A stretch of 64,000 bases of DNA from Chloroflexi bacterium HGW-Chloroflexi-10. GTDB lineage: Bacteria > Chloroflexota > Anaerolineae > Anaerolineales > Anaerolineaceae. The stretch lies in NCBI GenBank assembly GCA_002840755.1, contig PHBZ01000009.1, forward strand, positions 186,001-250,000. Reading direction: 5' to 3'. The position numbers and the translations under genes are program-made. This document shows, in pieces, positions 9,058 through 17,879 of the stretch. Position 1 is the first letter of the stretch. Every line of letters begins with the position of its first letter. The notes below the pieces were generated by a model. It was not told the DNA's origin. It did no database searches and saw only the letters and a program-made list of their open reading frames with translations.

Positions 9058-9549
9058 CTAATCCGTGGGGTCCTGCATGAGCGGCACCGAGCGGTCAAAT
9101 TCGCCCGGTTCCGTTTTTTGCGGGGTGAGTTGTGCGTCACCCGTTACGGGTTCCAATAGTAAATCTTTGGTGTAAATCGAGGAGGCCCGGTCGGTATACG
9201 ACATCTCGTATTGATCACCCAACACAATCGCTTCAGTTGGACAGGCATCTTCGCAATAACCGCAGAAGATGCAGCGCAGCATATTAATTTCATAGGTGGA
9301 TGCATAGCGTTCACCGGGTGAAAAACGTACATCATCGGTGTTTGCCGAAGCTTCCACAAAAATGGCATCTGAGGGGCAGGCTGCCGCACACAAAGCGCAG
9401 CCAATGCATTTCTCCAGGCCATTTTCATAGCGTTTGAGGGTATGACGCCCCTTGAAACGGGTACGCACCGGACGCTTTTGTTCCGGATACTGAATGGTGA
9501 CCGGAGTTTCGAACGCAGCCTTGAAAGTGGTCCATAAACCTTTAAGCAT
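9058..9549 (-). CDS. nuoI: NADH-quinone oxidoreductase subunit I, 2x[4Fe-4S] ferredoxin-like
   Basis: 163 residues. Two cluster motifs, CIGCALCAAACP and CIFCGYCEDACP, bind clusters N6a and N6b, which pass electrons from NuoG to NuoB. The start is the ATG at 9549 with AGGAGG 9 nt upstream; a longer frame back to 9639 would overlap nuoH and begins with a Cys-rich stretch that is not part of NuoI. The C-terminus after the second motif is somewhat long and acidic, ending about 13 nt before nuoJ. Confidence 0.96.
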   Translation of the reverse strand: MLKGLWTTFKAAFETPVTIQYPEQKRPVRTRFKGRHTLKRYENGLEKCIGCALCAAACPSDAIFVEASANTDDVRFSPGERYASTYEINMLRCIFCGYCEDACPTEAIVLGDQYEMSYTDRASSIYTKDLLLEPVTGDAQLTPQKTEPGEFDRSVPLMQDPTD

Positions 9550-9563
9550 TTTTTGTAAACCTC

Positions 9564-10574
9564 CTACTTTCCGATCACCGCAACAACAATTGCTGTCACC
9601 ATGACGTTTAATAAAGCCGCCGGGAAAAGAATTTTCCAACCCAGGGCCATTAAACGGTCATAACGAATCCGCGGCCAGGTGGCGCGCACCCAGATCAAAA
9701 TGCCCAACCAAATGATAATTTTTCCAAGGAAGTAGATTGGGCCGAGCCAGGGCAACTGCCCCACAAAGGGTCCATCGAAACCACCCAAAAACAGGGTTAC
9801 TCCAATGGCCGAGATGGCAATCATTTTGATATATTCAGCCATAAAGAACACAGCAAACTTCATTCCGGAATATTCCGAAAGAAAACCAGCCGTCAGTTCC
9901 TGCTCCGCTTCGGGCATGTCGAAGGGTGCACGGTTAATTTCGGCGATACTGGCGAAGAAATAAATAATGAATGCGGCTATCTGCGGAATAACAAACCAGA
10001 GGCCATTTTGCTGTGTACGGACGATATCCACCAGGCTCAATGAACCAGCCAGAATAACCGGCCCCACAAATGAAAGTCCCAGGGCGAGCTCATAACTGAT
10101 CATTTGGGCTGTGGCGCGTAAACCACCCAACAAGGAGTACTTATTATTGGATGACCAGCCGGCCAGGGTGATCCCATAGACGGAAATGGAGGTGACCGCC
10201 ATGATATAGACAATACCAACGTTGATATCCGTAATAAACAGATCAATGGTACGGCCAAACAACTGCAATGATTCGCCCCATGGAACTACCGCCAGGACGA
10301 CCAATGCAGGTGTAACGGTGATAATCGGGGCAATAACGAAGATCAATTTATCCGCATTCGCCGGAATTAACTCTTCTTTAAAGATCAGTTTAACCGCATC
10401 TGCCACCGGCTGCAACAAACCAAATTTTCCAACCCGGTTCGGGCCAATCCGGTTTTGAATACGCGCCAACAGGCGGCGCTCATACCAGGTTACATAAGCA
10501 AAACCGACCGTTAAAAACAAGATTAAGATCAAGGATTTGATGATCCATTCCCAAATTAAGGCAGCATCTATCAT
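9564..10574 (-). CDS. nuoH: NADH-quinone oxidoreductase subunit H
   Basis: 336 residues, eight transmembrane helices. NuoH forms most of the quinone-binding cavity and links the peripheral to the membrane arm. Seen here: YERRLLARIQNRIGPNRVG near the N-terminus, the EINRAPFDMPEAEQELTAG loop with its acidic residues, and FLGGF. An AGGAAGAGG ribosome site precedes the ATG. The gene is 15 nt downstream of nuoG. Confidence 0.97.
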   Translation of the reverse strand: MIDAALIWEWIIKSLILILFLTVGFAYVTWYERRLLARIQNRIGPNRVGKFGLLQPVADAVKLIFKEELIPANADKLIFVIAPIITVTPALVVLAVVPWGESLQLFGRTIDLFITDINVGIVYIMAVTSISVYGITLAGWSSNNKYSLLGGLRATAQMISYELALGLSFVGPVILAGSLSLVDIVRTQQNGLWFVIPQIAAFIIYFFASIAEINRAPFDMPEAEQELTAGFLSEYSGMKFAVFFMAEYIKMIAISAIGVTLFLGGFDGPFVGQLPWLGPIYFLGKIIIWLGILIWVRATWPRIRYDRLMALGWKILFPAALLNVMVTAIVVAVIGK

Positions 10575-10589
10575 GAATCAACCTCTTCC

Positions 10590-13088
10590 TTAAGCTTCCG
10601 GTGCCAGAACCAGTCGCTGAATTTGAATATAAACCGGTGAAGCAACCGGAATACCGTTGCTGCGCGCCACCAGGGCCGCATCTTCGGACAGGCTTTCATC
10701 CAATTGAACACCACTTTCCATTTCCCAACCGGCGCCGGAAAGTTTCACCCGATCACCATCTTTCAACGCAAATTTATCGGCCAATTTGGGATGCATCTGC
10801 AGCACCTGCGCAGCGCGGCGCTGATCCAAAATATGGCTGTCCATGAGCATGCGGCCGCGGTCATACAACCTGGTCACCGGGACTACCTTTAATCCAGTGT
10901 TCACCGCTTGCGGTCCATCCGCCAAAATCAGCGCGCCCAACACAAGCTGCTCGCCGCGGTCTGCGGCACTGGGTAACTGCACCCCAAGACCATCATTATT
11001 GTCATAACCGGTCCCGGCATAATAAAGATCATTACGGCCCATTAATGGCCACTGCGGCGCTGTTTGCGCCATCGTAGTATAGGAAACGCCATGATAAGCC
11101 GGGGTCTTCTCGGCAATTCGTTTCATTACCAGGACGGGGGATTTTTCTTCCAACACCAGACCCAACTGACGCGCCAACTGGGCAGTAATGCTATAATCCG
11201 GACGGGCGCCTTCCAAGGGGGTCACCACAACCCCATAACGCTGTGCGCGGCGTTCTGCGGAGGTAAAACTGCCTTCGCGTTCAGGCTGGGCTAACACAGG
11301 GAAAACAACATCAGCTAATTCAGCGGTAGCCGTCATAAACAATTCATAGACCACCACAAAATCGGTCTCGCGCAGGGCATCTGCCAATACCGGATGGTCG
11401 CCGGCCGGGTCTGCTCCCGCCACCAGCAGCACATCCGCTTCACGCAGGGTGCCTTTCAAATTGCGATCCGGGTGGAAACCCAACTCCCAGGCGCCCTGAG
11501 TATTGGCTTTATCCCAGGCCGCCAGTAAACCGTTATTGGGTTTGCCATAGAAACCGCGTTCCATCACCAGTTTGGCACAGGCCTTGGCAACGTGTTCGCT
11601 ACCCACCAGGCCCAAACCATCGCTGCCATAAATGACCACACCATTTTGCGCGGCAGCCAAAGCGGCAGCGGCTTCCGAAGCAGGTGTGCCGAAGCCCGAC
11701 GCCGGCATAAATGCGGCCAGGGCTGCCGCTTCTTCACCATATGCATAACGCACCACGTGGCTGGCAAATTTATCCAACCGGGTGGGACGCCCATTGACAA
11801 CAATCAAAGTGGCGCCGCGTTCAACTGCCTGTTTTACGCGCAGCCACCATAAGGGCGCTTCCTGATGCAGGTCACAGGCGACCACCAGGATAACCGTCCC
11901 GACGCCCATCTGGCCAAAATCGGAACCAACACCCAGCCCCACCTGTGCCGTCAGATCACCACCAAACATCTGGCTATAGAGTACAGCCTTACCGTTCTGA
12001 GACTGCGTAAACTGCGCCAGATTAAACAAATCTTCATTTGAAAGGCGTCCACCAGCCAGGGTTACCAGGCGGGCCTGTTCGGCACGCAGCTGGTCTTCCA
12101 CTCTCTGGTACGCCTCTTCCCAACTGACCGGAACCAATTTTCCATCTTTGCGCATCAGGGGAGTATGCAGCCGTTCCGCGGATTCGACAAAATGGTAACC
12201 GAGACGGCCTTTATCACATAACCAGATCTCATTAACCTGTTCGTTCTGCCGCGGCATAGCGCGCTTGATCACGGTTTTACCACCACTCATGGCCTCACGG
12301 CGCACGTTATAGGTCATATTGCAGCCGACAGCACAATGCGTGCAGATCGAGGCTACCGGGGTCATTTCCCAGGGACGCGCACCAAAGCGAAAGTCAGAAG
12401 TGGTTAAGGCACCTACCGGGCAGATATCGGTCGTGTTTCCAGAGAAGATCGAATCAAAACCCGGGTCGGAATAGGTGCGAATTTCAAGAGAACGGCCGCG
12501 GTTGAAGAAATGAATCACCGGGTCATCCACGACATCATGTTCAAAGCGCACACAGCGTGCGCATTGGATACAACGTTCACGGTCAAGGAAAATCAATTCG
12601 CCTAAAGGAACCTGCTTGGCGAGATGTTTTTTCTCATCTACGATGAAACGACTCTGACCGGGGCCGTGTTCCATGGTGAGATTCTGCAGCGCACATTCAC
12701 CACCTTTATCACACACCGGGCAATCCAGCGGATGGGAAGTGAGCAAGAATTCCAAAATCTCTTTGCGACCTAATTTGGCAGCGGCCGTATCAGTGAGGAC
12801 CACCATCCCGGGCGTTACCGGCGTGGTACAGGCTGTTTCCAGCTTGGGAGACATACTAATCTTCGGTGTACCGTCTTCGTTCTTTTCCAGTTCGCCAGTG
12901 GTCCGATTACGCAGAGGGCGGCCCACTTCTACCAGGCACATACGGCACATGCCCACGGGCTCCATCTTAGGATGGTAGCAAAAGACCGGCACATCTACGC
13001 CTGCCAGTTTGGCGGCGTCCACAATCAAGGTGCCGGCGGGTACGCTGACCATCTGGTTATCGATCGTCAAAGTTATCTGTTCTGCCAT
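10590..13088 (-). CDS. nuoG: NADH-quinone oxidoreductase subunit G
   Basis: 832 residues. In order: an N-terminal 2Fe-2S ferredoxin fold (CYHPKMEPVGMCRMC, then CTTP), the His-containing cluster segment HPLDCPVCDKGGECALQN, a 4Fe-4S pair (CIQCARC, DICPVGAL), then the CTHCAVGCN motif that opens the molybdopterin-oxidoreductase-like domain (to about residue 700), and a C-terminal barrel-like domain. In NuoG the C-terminal region is structural and does not use molybdopterin. GAGGAG lies 8 nt before the ATG; the gene starts 5 nt after nuoF. Confidence 0.97.
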   Translation of the reverse strand: MAEQITLTIDNQMVSVPAGTLIVDAAKLAGVDVPVFCYHPKMEPVGMCRMCLVEVGRPLRNRTTGELEKNEDGTPKISMSPKLETACTTPVTPGMVVLTDTAAAKLGRKEILEFLLTSHPLDCPVCDKGGECALQNLTMEHGPGQSRFIVDEKKHLAKQVPLGELIFLDRERCIQCARCVRFEHDVVDDPVIHFFNRGRSLEIRTYSDPGFDSIFSGNTTDICPVGALTTSDFRFGARPWEMTPVASICTHCAVGCNMTYNVRREAMSGGKTVIKRAMPRQNEQVNEIWLCDKGRLGYHFVESAERLHTPLMRKDGKLVPVSWEEAYQRVEDQLRAEQARLVTLAGGRLSNEDLFNLAQFTQSQNGKAVLYSQMFGGDLTAQVGLGVGSDFGQMGVGTVILVVACDLHQEAPLWWLRVKQAVERGATLIVVNGRPTRLDKFASHVVRYAYGEEAAALAAFMPASGFGTPASEAAAALAAAQNGVVIYGSDGLGLVGSEHVAKACAKLVMERGFYGKPNNGLLAAWDKANTQGAWELGFHPDRNLKGTLREADVLLVAGADPAGDHPVLADALRETDFVVVYELFMTATAELADVVFPVLAQPEREGSFTSAERRAQRYGVVVTPLEGARPDYSITAQLARQLGLVLEEKSPVLVMKRIAEKTPAYHGVSYTTMAQTAPQWPLMGRNDLYYAGTGYDNNDGLGVQLPSAADRGEQLVLGALILADGPQAVNTGLKVVPVTRLYDRGRMLMDSHILDQRRAAQVLQMHPKLADKFALKDGDRVKLSGAGWEMESGVQLDESLSEDAALVARSNGIPVASPVYIQIQRLVLAPEA

Positions 13089-13092
13089 ACGA

Positions 13093-14346
13093 TCAACTCC
13101 TCACATGCTGTTCAAAATCGGCATGGAAACGATCCACGGCCGTTACCACTGCTATTGTGGCGAATTCACCCAGTGCGCACAGGCATTTTCCCTGCATTTG
13201 TATGGCTACATTGCGCAATAAATCAATATCAGAAAATTCCGCTTCATTTTTCACAATACGGCGGGTCAGGTTATTCATCCAATACGTGCCTTCCCGGCAG
13301 GGGGTGCATTTTCCGCAGGATTCGTGTTTAAAGAAATTGATGGTCTTATCCACCAGCCAGGCCATATCGACACTTTCATCCAAAACAATAACGGAAGCCG
13401 AGCCTAAGGGAGCATTCAGGCGTTCTGAGCAGGTTTCATATGCCAATGGTGTCGTCATGGTGTGCTCATCGGCAATGACCACATCCGACGAAGCGCCGGC
13501 AGACATAACCGCTTTTATCTTTCGGTCACCGGCAATGCCGCCGCCGTATTTATACACCAAATCCTGGTAGGTAACACCCAGGGGTAACTCGTAATTGCCA
13601 GGGTTTTTCACACAGCCAGAAAGGCTGAAAATTTTCACGCCAGGGCTTTGTTCGGTGCCAAAACCACGGTACCAATCCGCGCCGTGCTGGATGATGGGCG
13701 GCACATTGGTAAGCGTTTCCACATTGTTCACCAGAGTGGGTTTGCCATACAATCCTTCGACGGCCGGGAAGGGCGGACGCAAACGCGGCTGGCCCATCTT
13801 ACCTTCAAGAGATTCAAGCAGAGCCGTCTCTTCGCCACAGATATAGGCACCGGCGCCCAGGTGGGTGTAAATGTGCAGAGAATACTCACTCCCCAGAATT
13901 TTCTCACCCAAAAGGCCGGCAGTTTCCAGATCTTTTATCTTCTCATTGAGCAGTTCAGCCACCTGCCAGAATTCGCCGCGCAGATACACATAAGCGCAAT
14001 TCGCCTGAACGGCAAAAGAGGCCAACATCAGCCCTTCCAGGAATTGGAAGGGATTGCTTTCCATAATCTCGCGGTCTTTAAAAGTGCCCGGCTCGGATTC
14101 GTCGGCATTGGCCACCACGTAATGCGGCCAACTGTTGCTGGGTAAAAAGCCCCACTTAATACCGGTAGGGAAACCGGCGCCGCCACGGCCGCGCAAGCCC
14201 GACGCCTTCACCTCAGCCATCACATCGGCCGGTTTCATGGTGTTGAGCGCTTTTTCAAAAGCCACAAAACCATCGTGAGCGCGGTATACCTCCAACTGAT
14301 CAATCTGAGGCACATCACGGTGGCGCAGGAGGATATACTTATCCAT
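13093..14346 (-). CDS. nuoF: NADH-quinone oxidoreductase subunit F, FMN and NADH binding
   Basis: 417 residues from the ATG at 14346 (MDKYILLRHRDVPQ), which has GGAGG 7 nt upstream and overlaps the nuoE stop by 8 nt. An alternative start at 14391 would add a basic, unconserved stretch. NuoF takes hydride from NADH. Visible: the glycine-rich NADH/FMN region (ASGLRGRGGAGFPTG), YVVANADESEPGTFKDR, and the C-terminal cluster motif CGKCTPCREG with a later Cys (CLCALGEF) for the N3 cluster. Confidence 0.97.
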   Translation of the reverse strand: MDKYILLRHRDVPQIDQLEVYRAHDGFVAFEKALNTMKPADVMAEVKASGLRGRGGAGFPTGIKWGFLPSNSWPHYVVANADESEPGTFKDREIMESNPFQFLEGLMLASFAVQANCAYVYLRGEFWQVAELLNEKIKDLETAGLLGEKILGSEYSLHIYTHLGAGAYICGEETALLESLEGKMGQPRLRPPFPAVEGLYGKPTLVNNVETLTNVPPIIQHGADWYRGFGTEQSPGVKIFSLSGCVKNPGNYELPLGVTYQDLVYKYGGGIAGDRKIKAVMSAGASSDVVIADEHTMTTPLAYETCSERLNAPLGSASVIVLDESVDMAWLVDKTINFFKHESCGKCTPCREGTYWMNNLTRRIVKNEAEFSDIDLLRNVAIQMQGKCLCALGEFATIAVVTAVDRFHADFEQHVRS

Positions 14347-14863
14347 GGTTCGCCTCCTCTTTGGTGGATGCTTTCTGGCGTAATCCTTCAATAATTTGCA
14401 TGGTCAATTCCACGCTCTGGTTTTCGTAATACTTAATTTCGCCATCTCCCTGTAACTGGAACATGGGCGCACGGTGACAGGCTGCCAAACATTTGACAGC
14501 CTCCACAGTAAACAGACCGTCAGGGGTGGTTTGACCGTCCGAAACGCCCAGCTGGGCGCACAATTCCTGCATATAAGCCTCAGAACCACGCAAAGCACAT
14601 GGCAAATCGGTGCAAACCTGGATGCGGTAACGCCCACCAGGTTCCTCGTGGAACAGGGTATAAAAACCGAGCACCGCAGCGATATCTGTTTCAGAAGCAC
14701 CAGTGATCTCGGCAATGTGAGTCAGTGCTTCCCGGGGAACATAAGCGCTGTCTCGCTGCGCCAGGAAGAGCAGAGGCATAATCGCTGAGCGTTTCTGGTC
14801 GGCAGGATAACGGCTCAGGATTGTCGTTATTTCTTGTTCGTATTTTTTGTATAATTCGTTCAC
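14339..14863 (-). CDS. nuoE: NADH-quinone oxidoreductase subunit E, thioredoxin-like [2Fe-2S]
   Basis: 174 residues. The family motif is complete: CTDLPC (first two Cys) and KCLAAC (last two) ligate the N1a cluster. The start is a GTG at 14863 that overlaps the nuoD stop in GTGA, indicating translational coupling. NuoE partners NuoF and NuoG in the NADH-oxidising module. Its presence argues that this complex I uses NADH rather than ferredoxin or F420 as donor. Confidence 0.96.
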   Translation of the reverse strand: MNELYKKYEQEITTILSRYPADQKRSAIMPLLFLAQRDSAYVPREALTHIAEITGASETDIAAVLGFYTLFHEEPGGRYRIQVCTDLPCALRGSEAYMQELCAQLGVSDGQTTPDGLFTVEAVKCLAACHRAPMFQLQGDGEIKYYENQSVELTMQIIEGLRQKASTKEEANHG

Positions 14864-16089
14864 CGGTCCGCATCTCCCAGAACAATATCAATCGAACCAA
14901 CGACACCCACCACATCGGCGATAAACAAACCGCGTGACATGAGTGGCAAAGCCTGTAAATTGGCAAATGAAGGCGTTACCAGGTGTACCCGATAAGGGTT
15001 CGGCCCGCCATCACTTTCCATATAACAGCCCAATTCACCACGCGGTGATTCGGTAACGGCATAGACATGCCCCGCTGGCGGGCGAAAACCTTCGGTCCAC
15101 AACTTGAAGTGATGGATGAGCGCTTCCATACTCTTACCCAATTCCGAACGCGGCGGAGGAACGTATTTGCGGTTATTACTGCGCACCGGACCAAACGGCA
15201 GTTTATTGAGCGCCTGCTCAATAATGCGTAAGGACTGGGTCATTTCTTCCACGCGCACCCGGTAACGGGAAAAAACATCACATCCACTATGCACCGGAAT
15301 GTCAAAATCATACTGTTCATAACCCATGTAAGGTTGTTTTTTTCGAAGGTCGTGGGCAATACCACTACCGCGAATAACCGGGCCGGTAAGACCATACTGC
15401 ATACATTCTTCGGCAGAGATAATTCCGATACCTTTGGTGCGATCCACAAACAATTCATTGGAGAGCAGTAAGTCCTCATACATCTGAATCCGTTTGGGCA
15501 TAATGGCGAGGAAATCCCGCACTGTTTTTTCAAATTCCACCGGGACATCCCGCCAGATCCCACCAGGGCGAATGTAAGTCGTCATCATACGCTGACCGGA
15601 AACCAGTTCAAAGATATCCAGAATGATTTCACGTTCGCGCATACAATACAAGAATGTGGACATAGCGCCCAGATCTAAGGCGTGTGTTCCCAACCATAAA
15701 AGGTGAGAAGAAATCCGTTGTAATTCCGCCAGAATCACCCGAATTCCCTGCGCGCGCGGCGGCACATCCAGTTCGGTCAGTTTCTCTACCGCCAGACAGT
15801 ACGTCAGGTTATTGCCCATTGGGTTAAGGTAATCCAAACGGTCGGTCAGGACCTCGGACTGGGCATAGTTTTTCGATTCACAGGATTTTTCAACACCGGT
15901 ATGCAAAAAACCAATATCCGGCACCATATTGACGATGATTTCACCATCCAGTTCCAACAATAAGCGCAACACGCCGTGTGTACTGGGATGCTGCGGCCCC
16001 ATATTCAGCAACATGGTTTCGCCGCTCATAGCCCGATCTGAAACCAAGTGCTTTAGTTCATCTACAGAGACTTCACGAATATCCGTCAT
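14860..16089 (-). CDS. nuoD: NADH-quinone oxidoreductase subunit D
   Basis: 409 residues, evolutionarily related to [NiFe]-hydrogenase large subunits but without the metal-binding Cys pairs. NuoD helps form the quinone site. Signatures: GPQHPSTHGVLRL with the quinone-site His, DIGFLHTGVEKSCE, DYLNPMGNN, and GELGCYMESDGG near the C-terminus. GGGAGAAA precedes the ATG. It lies 24 nt after nuoC. Confidence 0.97.
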   Translation of the reverse strand: MTDIREVSVDELKHLVSDRAMSGETMLLNMGPQHPSTHGVLRLLLELDGEIIVNMVPDIGFLHTGVEKSCESKNYAQSEVLTDRLDYLNPMGNNLTYCLAVEKLTELDVPPRAQGIRVILAELQRISSHLLWLGTHALDLGAMSTFLYCMREREIILDIFELVSGQRMMTTYIRPGGIWRDVPVEFEKTVRDFLAIMPKRIQMYEDLLLSNELFVDRTKGIGIISAEECMQYGLTGPVIRGSGIAHDLRKKQPYMGYEQYDFDIPVHSGCDVFSRYRVRVEEMTQSLRIIEQALNKLPFGPVRSNNRKYVPPPRSELGKSMEALIHHFKLWTEGFRPPAGHVYAVTESPRGELGCYMESDGGPNPYRVHLVTPSFANLQALPLMSRGLFIADVVGVVGSIDIVLGDADR

Positions 16090-16113
16090 AACTGTTTCTC
16101 CCTATCCACCGGG

Positions 16114-16626
16114 TTAATCTTTAGGATGCGGCTTGTTGGCCATAATTTCATCAAAGTTGAAGGTAAACTGAACTTCTTCATATCCCAGGGGATAGTCTTT
16201 CCGTAAAGGATGCCCAACCCAATCCTGCGGCATCACAATCCGGCGCGGATCGGAATGATTATTGAATGTTATGCCAAAGAGGTCATACACTTCGCGTTCT
16301 TTCCAGTTAGCGGTCGCAAAAACTTTCTCGACCGAAGCGAGCGCGGGCGCATTTCCATTTAAAGGAACACGCACCTGAACACGCACATTGTGCGGCATGG
16401 AATATAGCTGGTAGACCACATGAAAACGGGGAGTCTCCTGTGGATAATAATCCACAGCGGTGATATCCATCAGCATGTTATATCCAAATTCATCCCTTAA
16501 TTGTGTCAGGACGGGGATAATCTGTTCGGGGTCGACAAACACAGAAAATTCCCCGCGGAATTCTTCCAATTTTGCTGCAAAGCGCTCTTGAATGGCTTTT
16601 ACTGCTGTTTGTATAGACTCGCTCAT
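16114..16626 (-). CDS. nuoC: NADH-quinone oxidoreductase subunit C
   Basis: 170 residues, a stand-alone NuoC and not the NuoCD fusion found in enterobacteria. The 30-kDa subunit motif is seen as ANWKEREVYDLFGITF followed by RRIVMPQDWVGHPLRKDYP. It is part of the peripheral arm connecting module next to NuoD and NuoB. It starts one base after the nuoB stop. Confidence 0.96.
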   Translation of the reverse strand: MSESIQTAVKAIQERFAAKLEEFRGEFSVFVDPEQIIPVLTQLRDEFGYNMLMDITAVDYYPQETPRFHVVYQLYSMPHNVRVQVRVPLNGNAPALASVEKVFATANWKEREVYDLFGITFNNHSDPRRIVMPQDWVGHPLRKDYPLGYEEVQFTFNFDEIMANKPHPKD

Positions 16627-16627
16627 A

Positions 16628-17110
16628 TTATGCCCAATCCTTTAAACGATCACGTTTCACTTTTTCATGCAGGGTTAACACGCCATGGATGACGGCTTCC
16701 GGGCGCGGCGGGCAGCCGGCTATATACACATCTACCGGTAACAGCTCATCCACACCCTGCAGAATGGCGTAGTTGTTAAATACACCGCCGCAGGAAGCAC
16801 AATCTCCGATGGCAACCACCCATTTCGGGGCAGGCATCTGATCATATAAACGGCGAACCACGGGCGCCATCTTACGCGAAACACGCCCGGCGACAAACAT
16901 TAAATCAGCCTGACGTGGGCTGGCACGGTTCAACTCCATCCCAAAACGGCTCATATCGTAGTTGGCAGCCTGGGCACCCATCATCTCGATGGCGCAGCAA
17001 GCCAAACCAAACAACACCGGCCACATTGATCCTGTGCGCGACCAGTTAACTACACTTTCAAGCGTGGTGGTAACCACGCCCATATTCCCCATTTTTTGCT
17101 CTACTCCCAT
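16628..17110 (-). CDS. nuoB: NADH-quinone oxidoreductase subunit B, N2 cluster
   Basis: 160 residues. The N2 [4Fe-4S] ligands are visible as LACCAIEMM (tandem Cys), GDCASCGG and GCPPRPE. NuoB hands electrons from the cluster chain to quinone. The start overlaps nuoA by 10 nt and has GGAG 7 nt upstream. Confidence 0.97.
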   Translation of the reverse strand: MGVEQKMGNMGVVTTTLESVVNWSRTGSMWPVLFGLACCAIEMMGAQAANYDMSRFGMELNRASPRQADLMFVAGRVSRKMAPVVRRLYDQMPAPKWVVAIGDCASCGGVFNNYAILQGVDELLPVDVYIAGCPPRPEAVIHGVLTLHEKVKRDRLKDWA

Positions 17111-17457
17111 TCAAGTGCTCCTTTCTTCCAGGCGTAAATATGCGCTACCTCTAATACCAGCACAAAAATGATCATAAAGGCGACTCCGGTCATCCCGATT
17201 TCCCGGATGACAACCGCCCAGGGTACCAGAAAAACGACTTCAATATCAAACAGAATGAACAAAACCGCTATCAAATAATAACGCACCGAAACGCGGCGTT
17301 TACCCGGGCCATACGGCACCATACCGGATTCATAAGGGGCGTTTTTTCTTTGACCCGGTCTGCGCGGGCCAAAAATAACACCCAATGTAATCGCTATGGA
17401 ACCAATCAAAATGGCCATTAATAATATTATCAACAGGGGAAGATATTTCATTAACAT
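17101..17457 (-). CDS. nuoA: NADH-quinone oxidoreductase subunit A
   Basis: 118 residues with three transmembrane helices; family marks are [16 protein letters not shown], with the conserved ESG, and [12 protein letters not shown]. Start at the ATG at 17457, which is 6 nt after AAGGA; the in-frame ATG at 17463 directly abuts AAGGA and is less likely. It is the first gene of the operon, with a promoter 40-70 nt upstream. Confidence 0.95.
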   Translation of the reverse strand: MLMKYLPLLIILLMAILIGSIAITLGVIFGPRRPGQRKNAPYESGMVPYGPGKRRVSVRYYLIAVLFILFDIEVVFLVPWAVVIREIGMTGVAFMIIFVLVLEVAHIYAWKKGALEWE

Positions 17458-17497
17458 AGGCATTCCTTACAACGAAGGTCTTATTTGTAGTTTTTGA

Positions 17498-17526
17498 AGT
17501 ATAACATACGAGTCGCTTGGTGGCAA
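17498..17526 (-). promoter_or_regulatory. promoter of the nuo operon
   Basis: TTGCCA (complement of 17521-17526), exactly 17 bp, then TATACT (complement of 17498-17503). The predicted start near 17491 leaves a short 5' UTR of about 35 nt before nuoA. Confidence 0.7.
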
Positions 17527-17879
17527 TTTTCACAAAGCTGGACAAAAATTTTTCCTGAGCACCTCGCAGCAATGAAATATAAATGGGGAATTTAAAAGAA
17601 AAACTTCAAACCCCTATCCACCATTATACAGGCTTCAAGAGTTTTGAGTAAAGAATTAGGTGGTTTTTTCCAATAAAAAATACATGCCAATAATAAAATA
17701 CCAGTACCAGAGAACTTGAACTATAGTGTACAACATTCAAGATTGTCTTACAAGTAAAAACCGGAATCAATTGTCGGAATTGGGGTTTGGGTAAGGCGGG
17801 TCTGGTTAAGGGAGAAACATGATCCGTCATTGTCCGATCCCCCCGAGTTGATAAGGATATGGAATCAGGAATCCTGCAT
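17527..17879. other. intergenic stretch between nuo promoter and the GT-C-like gene
   Basis: About 350 bases, AT-rich. No frame here has a recognisable protein or a good ribosome site, and I see no strong hairpin with a T-run. The nuo promoter is at its left edge. Confidence 0.5.
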